From NCBI GenBank assembly GCA_022559845.1, contig CM040123.1:314135933-314199932 (forward strand): DNA of 64,000 bases. The letters are read 5' to 3'. The notes under the pieces are model-generated. The model did no database searches. It worked only from the letters and a program-made list of their open reading frames with translations, and was not told the DNA's origin. Numbering within the stretch: position 1 is the first letter of the stretch; the number at the start of each line of letters is the position of its first letter. Position numbers and translations under genes: made by a program. The DNA is from Amorphophallus konjac. Taxonomy: Eukaryota; Streptophyta; Magnoliopsida; Alismatales; Araceae. Below, piece by piece: positions 21,435 to 33,252 of this stretch.

Positions 21435-24367
21435 AGACTGGTCTTTTTAGATCGGTCCTGTACCCGACGTGGCTAGCCAATGTCGTCTTGGTACCAAAGG
21501 CTTCCGGCGAGTGGCGGATGTGCGTGGACTTCACCGACTTGAATAAGGCGACCCCTAAAGACTGCTATCCCTTGCCCAGCATCGACCAACTGGTTGACTC
21601 AACATCGGGCAACGAGATGCTCAGCTTCCTGGACGCCTATTCGGGTTACCATCAGATCAGGATGAACCCTGAAGACATCGAGAAGACCGCCTTCATCACC
21701 GACTACGGCGTGTACTGCTATACCCGGATGCCTTTGGGTTGAAGAACGCCGGAGCCACATACCAAAGACTGGTCAACCACATGTTTGAGGAACAGCTAGG
21801 TCGGAACGTCGAGGCCTACATTGACGACATGCTCGTCAAGACCCCCAAGGCCCAGGACCACTTTACCGACCTCGCCGAAGCCTTCGGCGTCCTCCTGAAG
21901 TACAATATGAAGCTCAATCCTGTCAAGTGCGCCTTCGGAGTAAGATCCGGGAAGTTCCTGGGTTTCCTGGTCACTCAGCGTGGGATCGAAGCTAACCCTG
22001 ACAAGGTCCAGGCCATCCTGGACATGCGCCCGCCCGCCTGCATCAAGGACGTCCAGCGTCTGACCGGGCGTGTCGCCGCTCTCAGCCGTTTCCTGTCCCG
22101 TGCGGCCGAACGATGCTTGCCCTTCTTTAAACTATTGAAGGGGCCCAAGTGGGCATCTCCTACGTTCGCATGGGATGAGGAATGCCAGAAAGCGTTCGCT
22201 GAGCTTAAGGAGTTCCTGGCTTCGCCCCCGGTGCTCTCCAAGCCCGTGCCGGGCGAAGCTTTGCTACTCTATCTCTCGGCGACGTCATCAATGGTCAGCT
22301 CGGTCCTGGTCAGAAATGACTCGGGAATCGAGAGGCCAGTCTACTATACCAGCAAAGTGCTTAGCGAGGCCAAGAGGAGGTACCCCGCAACCGAGAAGCT
22401 CGTGCTAGCGCTGGTTACCTCCGCGAAATGCCTCCGACCCTACTTCCAGGGGCACCCCATCACCGTGCTAACTGGCGAGCCGTTGAAGAAGATCTTGGCC
22501 CACCCCGAGGCCTTGGGGCGACTCGTCAAGTGGGCCCTTATGCTTGGGGCCTACGACATCTCGTATCGCCCGCGCGCGGCTATAAAAGGTCAAGCGCTCG
22601 CCGATTTCATCGCCGAGAGCTCTATCCCGGCCGAAGGGAGGTTACCGACCATGCCCGGGCCAACCTGGGAACTCTACGTCGACGGTTCTTCCAACTCGGT
22701 CGGTAGCGGTGCTGGGATCCTCCTGAGATCCCCCGAAGGAGTGGAGCTGCAGTACGCCTTGAAATTCAACTTCCAGGCGTCCAACAATGCTTCCGAGTAC
22801 GAGGCCCTTATATCGGGAGCGCGTATGGCCCGGCGGTCGGGGGCTGAGCGAGTCAGGATCCACACCGACTCTCAGCTGGTCGCGAGCCAGGTCAACGGCG
22901 AGTACGAAGCTCGAGAGGCACCCATGATCAAATACCTCCAGCTGGTTAGGAGCTTGGCCCAACGATTCGAGGTAGTCCGAATAGCCCGGAAGAAAACTCC
23001 CGAGCGGACGCCCTCTCTCGATTGGCCTCCTCCCTAGACCCAGAAGGTACCCGATCGGTCCTCCTCGAAGAGCTAGAGCGCCCGAGCATCGACTCGGAGC
23101 TCCTCGCTGTTGACTCGGCCGACCCGAGCGACTGGCGCACCCCCTACCTGTCTTGGCTTCAAAACTCCCAAGAGCCCTCCGACCCTCGGGAAGCACGTCG
23201 AATGAAGTACCAAGCCCGGCGCTTCGTCGTCCTGGACGACACACTCTACCGAAGGTCCTTCACCGGCCCTCTCCTGAAGTGCCTCGGCCCCGACGACGCC
23301 AGCCGAGCCATTCGAGAGGTTCATGAAGGCCTGTGCGGAGCGCACTCAGGGGCAAGGTCACTGGCCAGAATCCTGTTACGACAGGGGTACTGGTGGCCCA
23401 CCCTGCAGCGCGACTGCTCGGCCTATGCTCAACAGTGCGACCGATGCCAGCGGTTCGACCACTTGGTCCATCGTCCGGCCATAGAACTCGTCACCCTCGC
23501 CGAGCCTTATCCCTTCGCTCGGTGGGGGATCGACATTCTCGGACCATTCCCCACGGCTCAGTCCCAGAAAAGTTCATCATCGTCGCCATCGACTACTTCA
23601 CTAAATAGATCGAGGCCGAAGCCACTGCAAGGATCACCGAGACAGTAGTCTGGAGTTTCGTCTGGAAATTGATCATTTGTCGCTTCGGCATCCCCCGAGT
23701 GATTGTGAGCGATAACGGTCGGCAATTCGATTCTCGATATTTCCGAGACAGATGCGCCGACCTAGACATCCGCAACCACTTCACTTCGGTCGCCCACCCT
23801 CAGGCCAACGGGCTGGTCGAAAATGCCAACAAGACTATCTTGAAAGGCATAAAGACCAGACTCGGCAAAGCCAAGGGAAGTTGGCTCGAGGAATTGCCTA
23901 GCGTACTGTGGTCACACCGAACGACTCCCAGGATGGCAACCGGTGAAAGCCCCTTTCAGTTGGTGTATGGCACCGAGGCCGTCATTCCATTGGAGATCGC
24001 CAACCCGTCTCTCCGAGTCATCCGCTACTCGACCGAGGAAAACAACCAAAAGTTACTCGAGAACCTCGACCTAGCAGATGAACTCCGGGACATTGCCAGC
24101 ATCCGAGCGACGGAATACCAGCGACGCCTCACTCGATACTACAACGCCAGAGTCCGAAGCAGACACTTCCGACTGGGAGACTTCGTCCTCAGGAAAGCTG
24201 AAGCCTCTCGACCACTAGAGGCGGCGGGCAAGCTGTCCCCTAACTGGGAAGGCCCCTACCGAGTGGTCGAGACGCTCGGGAAAGGTGCGTACAGGTTAGC
24301 AACAATGGAAGGGGAACCCATTCCTCGGACATGGAACGCAGCCGCACTACGCAAATTCTATTTTTGA
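21435..24367 (+). pseudogene. pol: pol: RT, RNase H, second RNase H, integrase
   Basis: RT starts at LYPTWLANVVLVPKASGEW and has FLDAYSGYHQI and the YIDDML active site (about 21820). A one-base loss near 21735 shifts the frame at MPLG. A degenerate RNase H (YYTSKVLSEAKRRYPATEK) is followed by a linker and a second RNase H (ELYVDGSSNSVGSGAGILL, then ASEYEAL and HTDSQL). Another one-base loss lies near 22995. Integrase has the HHCC zinc region (23320-23450), first Asp in WGIDILGPF, a TAG for Trp near 23608, second Asp in VSDNGRQF, Glu in VENANKTIL, and a GPYRVVETL tail. Stop at 24367. Three lesions make it inactive. Confidence 0.9.
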
Positions 24368-25592
24368 AATTGTACAGCAAGATGGATGGAATAAATCCCT
24401 TTTCTTTTCATTCCAAACCATTGATACATCAGAAAGGCAAAGGCCAGTACATTGCATGACAAAAAGTAAAAAAATCCGTCTAACACCTCTGCAAGGGGTC
24501 ATCGCTCGGTTGACTCGATCTCGATCTCCTCACGTCCAGCCACTGACTCTGCCTCGCGTAGAAACTGGCTCGGACAAGAGTGGGCCGATCCAGTTGGCTC
24601 AGATGACCCCTGACAAAGGTGACAGAGGGACTGCAGAGAAGATAGCCACCTTCTAAAGTCGGAGAAGGCTACCTTCCAAGTTGATAGAGGCTAGGGAGAA
24701 GGAGCACCATGAAGCCCTTCTTTTTCAACCCGCCAACTCCTTGGAAGGGAACAGAGAGCAAGCAGCCTCCGAAGAGTGAAAGAAATGAAGCGCAGAAGAG
24801 GGAAAAAGAGGCTGCAGACGGAGGAAGGCTTCGGTGAGGAGGGAACTTGATGCGCCTCCCCCCCCCCCATGCAGAGGGGGAGTGGCGGCAGGCTTCCCTG
24901 GTACCCCCATCCGTCCTCCGCCTCGGCGCCCGCCCGGAAGCCACGCCGGAACTGAAAAAGGATAAGAGCCGTGCCCTCACACGTCGAAGCCCTCTCCAGA
25001 TCCGCGTGGCGACCGTCGGACCCGTCTCAAACCCGCGTGGCGACCGCGGGACCCGTCCAACAAGCTGGGACGGCAAGAGCCCTCTGCTCCCCGTCGTCGG
25101 CGGCGTCGCCCTCCGAAGGATCCTCCATGCTCCGAATGCAACGACACAACGCAAAGTGAAGAGGAAGGAGTGAGAAAACACTATTAGAGAAAATCCCAAG
25201 CAGTAAAGAGGAAAGGGCGCCTTTCGGTCCTTCTTATAGGCCAAAGGAGGCTACACGCCTTAAATGACCCCCCCTCGGAAACATGCCAAAGGATTTCTCC
25301 CCTGAACAGTCACCTCCAACTCCTCGTTTCCCGCCCTAGCGGGATTCACGAAGCGGCCTGACATTCAAAGCATGAGGGGACGGAAGGACGCCCCGTCAGA
25401 AGCCTACCAAAACAGCATGCGAAAACCACGCATGACATATCGGCACTTTCCAACTACTTCAGATACGCCAACCAAATCACGGCAAGGATGGCGATCAAAC
25501 AAGTAAGCCATTTATTATCTCATAAAGAGGAAACTCTCTAAAGGAGGAAAGAGAGACAAACAAGAGAAAGGGGTAAAATAAGGTAAAATACA
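24368..25592. other. spacer between pol and antisense ORF
   Basis: Non-coding, with a C-run near 24860 and no recognisable product. It ends at the stop of the antisense ORF. Confidence 0.5.
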
Positions 25593-28060
25593 TCAGGCCT
25601 CGGGCCCACTTTGATGCTCGGAAACAACGGAAGTAGGCGTGTTACCCCCAGCACCTTCGGTGACGGCCGACCCGGGCACCGACCTCGCTTGTGCGAGAAC
25701 TGTCTCGGTCGCGAGCCCTCCCGAGAAGTCCGGAGTTGGTGACCCCGCCGAGGGAGACCCCCCTGGATGCTCCCCGCTCAACGCAGAAGAACTAGAAACC
25801 GACTCATCCGAGTCATAAGCTTGGCCCAAAGGGAACTCGATCCCTGAGTCTCGATCGAAGGCGTAGTCCACCGCCCGGCGATAACCTTGCTTAAACCCCT
25901 TTCGGGTGCCACGGCGAAGCGCTACCTCGTAATATGGTAGGGCGGCTCTCTCCAGGTCGGCTGAGTAAGCGTCCGAGCTTCTATATCGCTCGACTGCTTC
26001 CGCCTCGATCTGCTCCGTCCTTCCAACGAGCTCGACTCGAGCCCGCTCCGCCTCGGCCGCACGCTCCTCTGCTCCCGCTAGGCGTTCCTCTGCTGCAACC
26101 ATCCTTCGTTCGGCCTCGCTCGACCACCTCTCCGCCCAGACTCGGTCCGCCTCGGCCACGGAACGAAGGCACTCCGCTACCTCCGCCCGGTCCAGTAACT
26201 CGGCCCGTTCGAGCTCCCAGCGGCCGTCCAGCTCGAGGTGACGCAGACGCTCCTCTTCCAAGAGTTTGCTTTTCCTCTCGAGCGACCCCCGGGCCTTAGC
26301 CAACTGCTCAGTCAGCACCTCGGCTTCTAGCCGGCTCGCCCGTGCCGAGTCCCTGAAGGCGGAGAATTCCCGTCGGAGCCCCTCATGTTCCTCGCTAAGG
26401 CGGGCCAGTTTCCTCTCGCACCCCCCGAGGGTCCAGGCGAGATTCGACCGTTCCGCCTCCGCCTGAGCGTACGTCTCTGCCATCAAGGCCGCCGTCCGAG
26501 CTATGACTAGGCCACCCTCCATGAGGACGTCAAGGATTCCGGCGGGGGAGTAGCGCTTGTCTCCCCCCCTCGTCTTCGCGGCAACCTCTCGGCAAACCCG
26601 ATACAGGTCGCCCGAAACACCGAGCCTTTCCAAGGCCTCCGACATGGAGATCCACTCCCCACCGGACGCCCCGCCAGAAGGTTCGGGTCGAACAACGGGG
26701 CCGACCGCCCCGCACGCCGCGGTCGGTTGGGGTTGCGACGCCTCTTCGGGCGAACCCCCAACCTCGACCGACGCCGCAGGATCGGCCGCACCAGGAACTT
26801 CAAGCACTTGGGGCTGCGACGCCCTCGCGGGCGAACCCCCATCCCTAGCCGTCTCGGCCCGCGACTCGCCGCCCGAGACATCGCCGACCTCGACCGGTCT
26901 CCTGGTCTCGGCGACGGCCACTTCGGCACCGGTCACCTCCACCCCCGGGGAGGGGAGAACCGACCTATCTCCGCCCTCTGAGGAGCCCCTGGTCTCCTCG
27001 GCCCCCTCTCGCCTGGTAGGTGGGGGAGCTGGCCCTGAAGGGTCGGCCCCATCTTGCCCCCGAGAGGGGAGCGCCGCCGAGCCTGAATCACCCCCGGCGG
27101 CGGTAGGATGGCCGGCCTTCTTGGCCCGTTTCTTGGCCTTCGCGGCTTCCCGCAATCTCCCTTCCAGGGGGTCCTTGCGCTTCGCCCAGCTTGACCGCGA
27201 AGATCCCTCGGAGGCCGCTTGCCCTTATCCCGGGCTTGGGAACGACCCGCGGGAGCAACAGGTTCATCGGCCGCCGAATCATCCCCAAGATCGACGACCT
27301 CGGTGACCTCTTCCAAGGGATCCCGCCGAATGTCTGCAATGAAGAAGAGGATTCGGTTAGGAAACGAAAAGTCACCCCTCCGACCCTGCAGTAGAATCCG
27401 AAGAATGGCACCTGATGGCTTGAGCTGTGTAAGCAGATACCGCTCCACGTTCTCCAGCGTCACTAGCTCCTCAGTCGACCGGCGATTTGTCAACAAGCGA
27501 GCGGCGTACTCCTCCACATCGGCGGGGAACTCCTCCTGCCGCGGGGGGAGATTTGGATGGAAGTTGGGCATAACCTGGCACCTCCAGGACTCGTCCACCG
27601 CTTCCGCGTTCACCCAGAAAAATTGCCTCTTCCACCCTTTGTGCGAAGAATCCTTCTCCGCCAGCGGAATACAACTTCGATTCCTGCGCGCCTAGATAAA
27701 ATAGAAGCCTTTCCCCGCCGACGGATGTGCCTTCAGCTCGAAGAAATAATGACAAAGATCCAGGGACGGGGGAACCCTCTGCAAGCGGCAGAGGATCCGA
27801 AAGGCAGAAAGCAGGAGATACGAATTGGCCACCAGCTGAACAGGCGCCAACACGAAAAAATTGAGGAGCTTCAAGATGAAAGGCTCGAAGGGGAGGCAGA
27901 ATCTGCTCTTCCACGCCAGGAGAAAAGTACAAATATGGCCCGTGCGGCTGTCCAAACTCGTCTCGTACGGGGCAGCGGCTACAAAGCTATATTGGAGAGG
28001 CATGCGATTGGGGACGGGCTCCCGCCTCACCTGCTCGATTTTCGAGCGCAGACCCGCCAT
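25593..28060 (-). pseudogene. antisense ORF: gypsy-type putative transposase domain plus coiled coil
   Basis: Read on the minus strand after pol. The N-terminal part (28060-27692, then in the same frame to about 27180 after one stop) has PFEPFILKLLNFFVLAPVQL, then VANSYLLLSAFRILC and KRQFFWVNAEAVDESWRC, the pattern of the plant domain called putative gypsy-type transposon (PF04195). A frameshift near 27170 leads to a Pro/Gly-rich linker, then a long Ala/Glu/Arg-rich coiled coil (26530-25950) and an acidic Ser-rich tail ending at 25593. Antisense ORFs of this kind are known in TAT/Retand elements; their function is unknown. The first methionine at 28060 is the best visible start. Confidence 0.7.
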
Positions 28061-28505
28061 CGAGCTGGAAGAAGAACCTTCGCTAGAGCCCGAAGACTCC
28101 GGAGGAGGAGGAAGCCGCCGGATCGCCTCCGCGGTTACGCGCGCCTACTCCTCAAATGCCGTCGCAAGGGTTTGCTCCCCCGCTGTATCTTCACGGCGCA
28201 TCAAGGAGCCCCAGAAGCAGAGAAATGGAGGAAAGGCCGATAACCCTGAAAAGACTAGGAGGAACGAGCAGCGCCCTACGCCTATAAACCCTCGCGGGAG
28301 GCGGCGCGCCGTTTCAACCTCCGAGAAAAAGGGGGCCCCTTTATTTCAAAATCCGTCAGGATCATTATGACTATGGGCCCAGGCGACCATTACACGTGGC
28401 ATCATCACGCCAACAGGATTCCACCCACCCAAGCCACGCCGGTCCAAAGCCTCAAAAGAACTACTCAACCGAGCCTCCTTGGCTCGGGAGTAGGAGGGGG
28501 ACAAG
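28061..28505 (+). other. 3' untranslated region and polypurine tract of TAT element
   Basis: Non-coding. AGGAGGGGGACAAG at 28492-28505 abuts the 3' LTR and is the polypurine tract. Confidence 0.7.
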
Positions 28506-29290
28506 TGGAGAGGGGGATTCCTGCAGCCCACTCAAAGAGCAGACCCAACTAGGCCCAACAAGGCCCAACGAGGCAAGCTCGCCCAAGTGACAGCCCACGG
28601 GGCCCACTCGGAAAAGCCCAATAAAATAATGCTCGAGGAAACAACTCTCCTAGGCGGCCCCAAGGCTCGGAGAGCCCGAGCCTCGGTCAGGTCACAGGAA
28701 GACCCGCGCACGAGCTACCCCACCGCCCGAAGGGGGGAAGCGCTAGCCGGTCTATCTGACCCATCTCCTCACCGAGCTAGGCCTATCGCCCGATAGGGCC
28801 GGCCCCCTTAAGCTCGGGACGACCGATGAGATATTTATCATTACAGCCGTTAGAGTCCACAGCGGGCCAAACACTAAGAAGTCCAGGAGCTCCGGTTTCC
28901 CCGCGAGGATAACGCCCCCACGATGAGGCCATCAAAGCCCACGACGAGGACGTAACCTCCACCGGAGACCTCTCAGCTTGCAGGACTCCAGAAGGCGGCG
29001 CACTATAAAAACCTGGGATACCCTCCGGCGAAAGGCAAGTCAAGAAGGGTATGATTCCACCCCCAAACTCCTGAGCAAGGACCACTTCACCCCATCAGTG
29101 GAGAGGGATCTCGCGCCCTCATCTCCCCCTCCCTATCGTTGCTCCCACCATTGCTCTACTGACTTGAGCGTCGGAGGATCTTGCCCTAGGGAATCCCCCT
29201 GGGCCCTTTGACCCGTTTCCTTGTCTTGCAGTTCACCATCTTGGCGATTACCAGCCAGCTTAGGAACCAGCGCGAGATTTCGCCTCTTCA
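28506..29290 (+). repeat. 3' LTR of TAT element
   Basis: It starts TGGAGAGGGGGATTCC and ends GCCTCTTCA. A few substitutions and a one-base insertion separate it from the 5' LTR, a moderate age. Confidence 0.85.
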
Positions 29291-29295
29291 GACTG

Positions 29296-29510
29296 GTCAA
29301 CATATCCAGGAGCATAACATCCCATTCTATTTGAGGGCATCAAGGTCACACTAGGTGCACTTGACTGACAAGCAGACAAGGGATACTGCATATTACTTCT
29401 ACCCGCACAGGAATGCGAGTCTAAAGCATCGGCATGGTTCTGGGATATTCTTAGTGGAGGTGGTGGAACAAAGGATGAAATCGAAGAACTGGGAGGGGCC
29501 ACAGGTGCGG
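29296..29510 (-). pseudogene. HUA2-like protein fragment, N-terminal piece
   Basis: The minus strand reads SNMQYPLSACQSSAPSVTLM, then PSNRMGCYAPGYVDQ, and joins in frame to PKQMQLP at 20128 when the TAT element and one duplication copy are removed. Further upstream on the minus strand it runs into the GTGTGCCGG-type repeats at about 29510. Confidence 0.45.
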
Positions 29511-29765
29511 TGGGCATTATCCAGCACAGTGGCGTGCCGAGTAGAGGGAGTGTACCGTGGAGAGGGGGGGAGTGGTTCTTTGGTGCAGTGGGTGCACCGG
29601 GTGAGGAGCGGAGTGGGCTATCCGGCACAGTGGTGTGCCGGGGAGAGAGGGGAGTGGTTCTCCGGCGCGGTGGGTGCCATCCGACACAGGGGTGTGCATG
29701 CCGGGTGCGAAGGCGGCGTACCGGTGAGATGGGGAGTGTGCCGGGTGGCCACCCGAGTGAGGGAG
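29511..29765. repeat. GTGTGCCGG-type repeats, right cargo border
   Basis: TATCCGGCACAGTGGTGTGC and close variants recur, matching 14640-14700 and 16150-16200. A GAGAGA run (29758-29808) follows. Confidence 0.7.
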
Positions 29766-29814
29766 AAAATGAGAGAGAAAGAATGAGAGAGAAAGAGAGA
29801 GAGGGCCACATGTT

Positions 29815-30010
29815 TTATTTTATTATTATTTATTATTTATATATATTATTATTTTTATTTCTTTTCTTTTCTGTTTATTCTCTTTTCCTTTTCTTCTTCT
29901 TCTTTTCTTTATTTTCTTTATTATTATTATTTCTTCTTCTTTTATTTTATTTTTTTTCTTCTTTTTCTTATCCCTTTTTTTCTTCTTATTTTCTTTCTTT
30001 CTTTTTTTTT
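29815..30010 (+). repeat. T-rich/TTA low-complexity tract
   Basis: Runs of TTATTATT, TTCTTCTT and T-tracts. It mirrors the tract at 11450-11752 on the left of the cargo. Confidence 0.8.
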
Positions 30011-30260
30011 GATGTCCACAACCCCTTCTCCACAGGCCGGTCCATCTGCACCCTCCAAGCTCGTTCACGATACACCTACATATCGGGATGATGCAGAAGA
30101 TGGCCCACCCAAACTTCCCAAATCTAAAAGGCCATCCGTGCATGAATGGATCACTTTAGGATGCCTTCCCTATTCTGCCAACCACCGGTTGCATCTAGTG
30201 TATGCATGGCACACATTCGGATGTCCTGGTCCGCCATTGCATATGTATGAGTCGGACTAA
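30009..30260 (+). CDS. short ORF with one FGCPGPP motif
   Basis: An 83-codon ORF (first ATG 30009, second at 30012). It is Pro/Ser-rich at the start, then KRPSVHEWITLGCLPYSAN and AWHTFGCPGPPLHMYESD. The last motif matches the repeated (F/Y)GCxGPP units in the integrase region of the element at 59661-60600, so it is probably a retroelement remnant. Whether it is translated is unknown. Confidence 0.4.
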   Translation: MMSTTPSPQAGPSAPSKLVHDTPTYRDDAEDGPPKLPKSKRPSVHEWITLGCLPYSANHRLHLVYAWHTFGCPGPPLHMYESD

Positions 30261-32514
30261 CCGTAGGTTTGTTTAGGGTCATGTGTGAGTCCGTGTCTTT
30301 CTTTTTTGTCGAGTGCATAGTGAGTTTGTATGCATCGAGTCGAGTCGATTTTGTACACTCGCGTTGTTAGTCCATTTCGAGTATGAGACTTGTCGAACTT
30401 TGGGATCGGTTCTACCTCACATATCAGATCTAGTCACATAAGGGACCCAACGGTGATTCCTAGTGAGTCTTCGAGCCGTCTCCCTCATTTAAGAGTGACC
30501 CCACCCCACCATGCATACGACAGGACACTGACCTTGAGTACAGCCACGAGAGGGCCAACCCGGAACGTCACGACGCACAAGAAACGCGGTGAGTCACGTG
30601 CCACGTGACTGGCGTGCCCTACACTAGAAGAACGGCCAGATGCGTCCACTGACGTCTTATACTGCGCCACAAGTGTCTCACCTACGGTACCGCTAAAGTC
30701 TCGACAGAGTCGCAGACATGCGCTGAACAACACAGGAACTATAGTAACGAGTGACTAGTCAAGGTTACGCCCATCGACGTAAGTCCAAAGCCCCTGACCA
30801 CGTGTGCACACACTGGCCCACTGCCTAAGCCAGGCCTCTAGCTAGTATTCCCCTATCGAAGGACGCTACGGTTGGACCGAGAGCCCACGAAACTAGCTTA
30901 AGAACCGTAAACTGGGAAAGTGCCTCGCTACAAGAGCCGTCACCAGGAAACAGTGACGTAAGGCTACGACTAGTGAATGCTCACAAGACACGGAGACTCA
31001 AAACACGAGTGCTGAAGTATAGGCAAGCAAGAACGCCCTACGACACGTACTTCGAAGCACCAATGGCAACACAACCACTGCCGACCGACTCAGGACAAGG
31101 AAACTAGACCTACTCACGTAACGATCCTTGAGTCTCAGGACTCGGAGGCAAGATCGTCACAAACAGCGGAACAAGCCGCCAATCGGTCTAATCCTAAGCC
31201 AGAGAAAATGACACGGCCGGAGGAAATGACACGCGGAGACCTGAGGGAACATCGGGGACCCTCAACAGACCTGGACACATAGACCGAGGTAAGATGATAC
31301 TTCGAGACATCCAGAACCATGTCTCGAACTGGACAGAACCGTCGAGACACACAAGGCTTCATGTCAACCACTGGGTGACCCCGGGTTGACCTTTAACCAG
31401 ACAATGACAAGTAAGAAGACTCCTGGCTACCTTATAGCGTAGTCTTAGCCCTCATAGGATGTCAGAAGACACCAACGGGAAAGCGAGCAGACCACAAGGA
31501 CAAGCCAAGACAAATGGAAAACTGGAAAGATGGATGACGACACTGACAGTCCTAGATCGAGTCGTTAGGGAAACCGTGGCAGTCAGGGAGTAGACCGCAC
31601 ATAGTCCACCTGAAACTGACCAATCTAGAGAACCACCGACAGACATACACCACCCTAAGCACATACCTAAGACATACGGACTCGAGAGGATGGGCGGTCA
31701 CAAGAAGGCCGCACAAGCCCCTGAAACCAGCGAGGATAAACGGTCCTGGCCTGGCCGTTCATAGGATGAACGGGCCCTGGTTCGACCATCCAACCGTGAC
31801 GGCGAGCAAACCAAGGGGTTGACCCAATCTTGGCCTTCCCACGCCCCATTCGTGTCGAAACGAAGGGGATACAGCCATGGACACACATACAATCACAAGG
31901 ACTCCAACCGGAGTCAAAACGATGCACGGATCGCAAGAAACGGGCGATTCTAACGAAATCACCCAAATAGGGTCACCGGATTTCCTGGGCTCCCCACGGT
32001 CAAACGGGACCGCCAAACGAGACGAAATTAGCGACTATGGAACGCTGACGTTCCAGGGAGTCCATTGACAGTAACTGATCCAGAAATCGTCAACATTTTT
32101 CAGCGAAGCCTACGAAACCCACGAAACCCCAACGAGCCCGATCTCGCTCGTTCGAGCATCAAACGATGTGCAGGGACAGGGAAAACATAGAGGACGAGTG
32201 GGTGATCCATCTCCCTACCTCCACTGAAGAAACTGTGCGCCGAAGCGACTAAACCACGCCGAAAACCGCCAGGAACACAAACGGTACCTTTCTTGGACTC
32301 CACCGAGGGATCGCGCCGGCCACGCTCAAACCGTCACCCCATCCCGCGTCCCTATCACTCCATCGCGTCCTCGCCTCAGCCAGCTCCGCAACGGTGTGCA
32401 CCCCGCACCGAGAGACCCTGAAACGAGAGAGAACGAAGAGAGATGGTGAACGGTTGAAAATGAGGCATCCGAAAGACCTAATAAAGATCCAATAGAGATC
32501 CAGGGCATTACAGA
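30261..32514. other. unassigned sequence, possibly an inverted LTR
   Basis: No protein was recognised on either strand. The right edge at 32512 reads GGGCATTACA, the reverse complement of TGTAATGCCC, a common gypsy LTR start, so part may be an LTR in minus orientation; its other end was not found. The minus strand from 32512 has a CT-rich, 5'-UTR-like stretch. Confidence 0.3.
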
Positions 32515-32670
32515 GAGTGAGTGACCCGTCCCGTGACTCGATCTGAGTACACGTGGAAAGTTGATACTCGAGACTCACTGCCTATTTCTCAACCGCGCAC
32601 GGTCCAACGTTTCCCTCACATAGGGGCGATCGCGAGCTAGAGTCCCAGGTCGCGTGTCCGTCCCGCATCA
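32515..32670 (+). repeat. LTR terminus matching 8705-8860
   Basis: 156 bp, about 90% identical by eye to 8705-8860, ending CCCGCATCA. Here it is followed by integrase-coding sequence of the minus-strand element rather than a primer site, so it is a 3' or solo LTR end that broke the integrase. Confidence 0.65.
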
Positions 32671-33252
32671 AAGACTCTTCCAGAATTGTGATGTGAACTG
32701 AGGATCTCAGTCAGATATAATGGTGACAGGGACACCATGTAGTTTGACAATCTCCTTCATGTATAATGCTGCTAGTACATCCACAGACCATCGACTTTTG
32801 ATTGGTAGAAAATGTACATATTTAGTCAATCGGTCTATGATTACCCATATATCATCATGTCCTCCTCTTGTCTTAGGTAAACCCATGATAAAATCCATCC
32901 CTATACTTTCCCATTTCCACTCGGGAATATTCAAGGGGTGTAATTTCCTAACGGGTTTTAAATGTTCTACTTTTACTTATTGATAAGTGAGACATCGGGA
33001 CACAAAATCTGCTACTTCTCTTTTCATATTGGGCCACCAAAATTTTCTTTTCAAATCTTGATACATCTTGGTAGCACTAGGGTGAATAGCATATTTTGAC
33101 TTATGAGCCTCTTCTATGATCAATTTCTTAGTATCATCATGATTCGGTACACAAATTCGATCCTTAAATAATAGTCTTCCATCATTTGAGATAAAAAATT
33201 CCGATCTCTGATCAATATTATCCTTAATCTCCATCAATGTAGGGTCATTTTC
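32671..33252 (-). pseudogene. integrase, truncated
   Basis: The minus strand shows the zinc region (AIHPSATKMYQDLKRKFWWP with its His residues; Cys pair reduced to CLTYQ), MDFIMGLPKTRGGHDD with the first catalytic Asp, and TIISD with the second. A stop replaces Arg after ISD, another follows CLTYQ. The catalytic Glu and C-terminal domain are missing because of the break at 32671. Confidence 0.85.

Larger units (their letters stand above)
20129..29290 (+). mobile_element. TAT-type Ty3-gypsy element, internally deleted
   Basis: LTRs at 20129-20912 and 28506-29290, a primer binding site with TGGCGCC, pol with two RNase H regions, a long antisense ORF after pol, and a polypurine tract AGGAGGGGGA at 28492-28501. 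The flanking GGCTG (20124-20128) and GACTG (29291-29295) match at four of five bases as the target duplication. Dual RNase H plus an antisense ORF is known for the TAT/Retand lineage. Most of gag and all of protease are missing between about 21300 and 21430. It sits in the HUA2-like fragment. Confidence 0.85.
8861..30260 (+). mobile_element. non-autonomous gypsy-like element with antisense gene cargo
   Basis: After the primer binding site come a gag-like frame (9192-10547), a TTA-rich tract, GTGTGCCGG-type repeats, antisense fragments of at least four host genes (13405-16402 plus pieces at 19838-20128 and 29296-29510), more such repeats, a second T-rich tract, and a short ORF related to the integrase-side repeats at 60 kb. 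Two later elements (16403-19832 and 20129-29290) interrupt it. No pol was seen. The cargo fragments are intronless where spliced genes would be interrupted, as in maize Bs1. That these parts are one element is inferred from the order of parts; the right end is uncertain. Confidence 0.5.

Noticed and set aside
13405..29510. Helitron origin for the gene fragments
   Set aside because: The fragments lack introns and no Helitron termini (TC start, CTRR end with hairpin) were noticed; a retroelement origin fits better.
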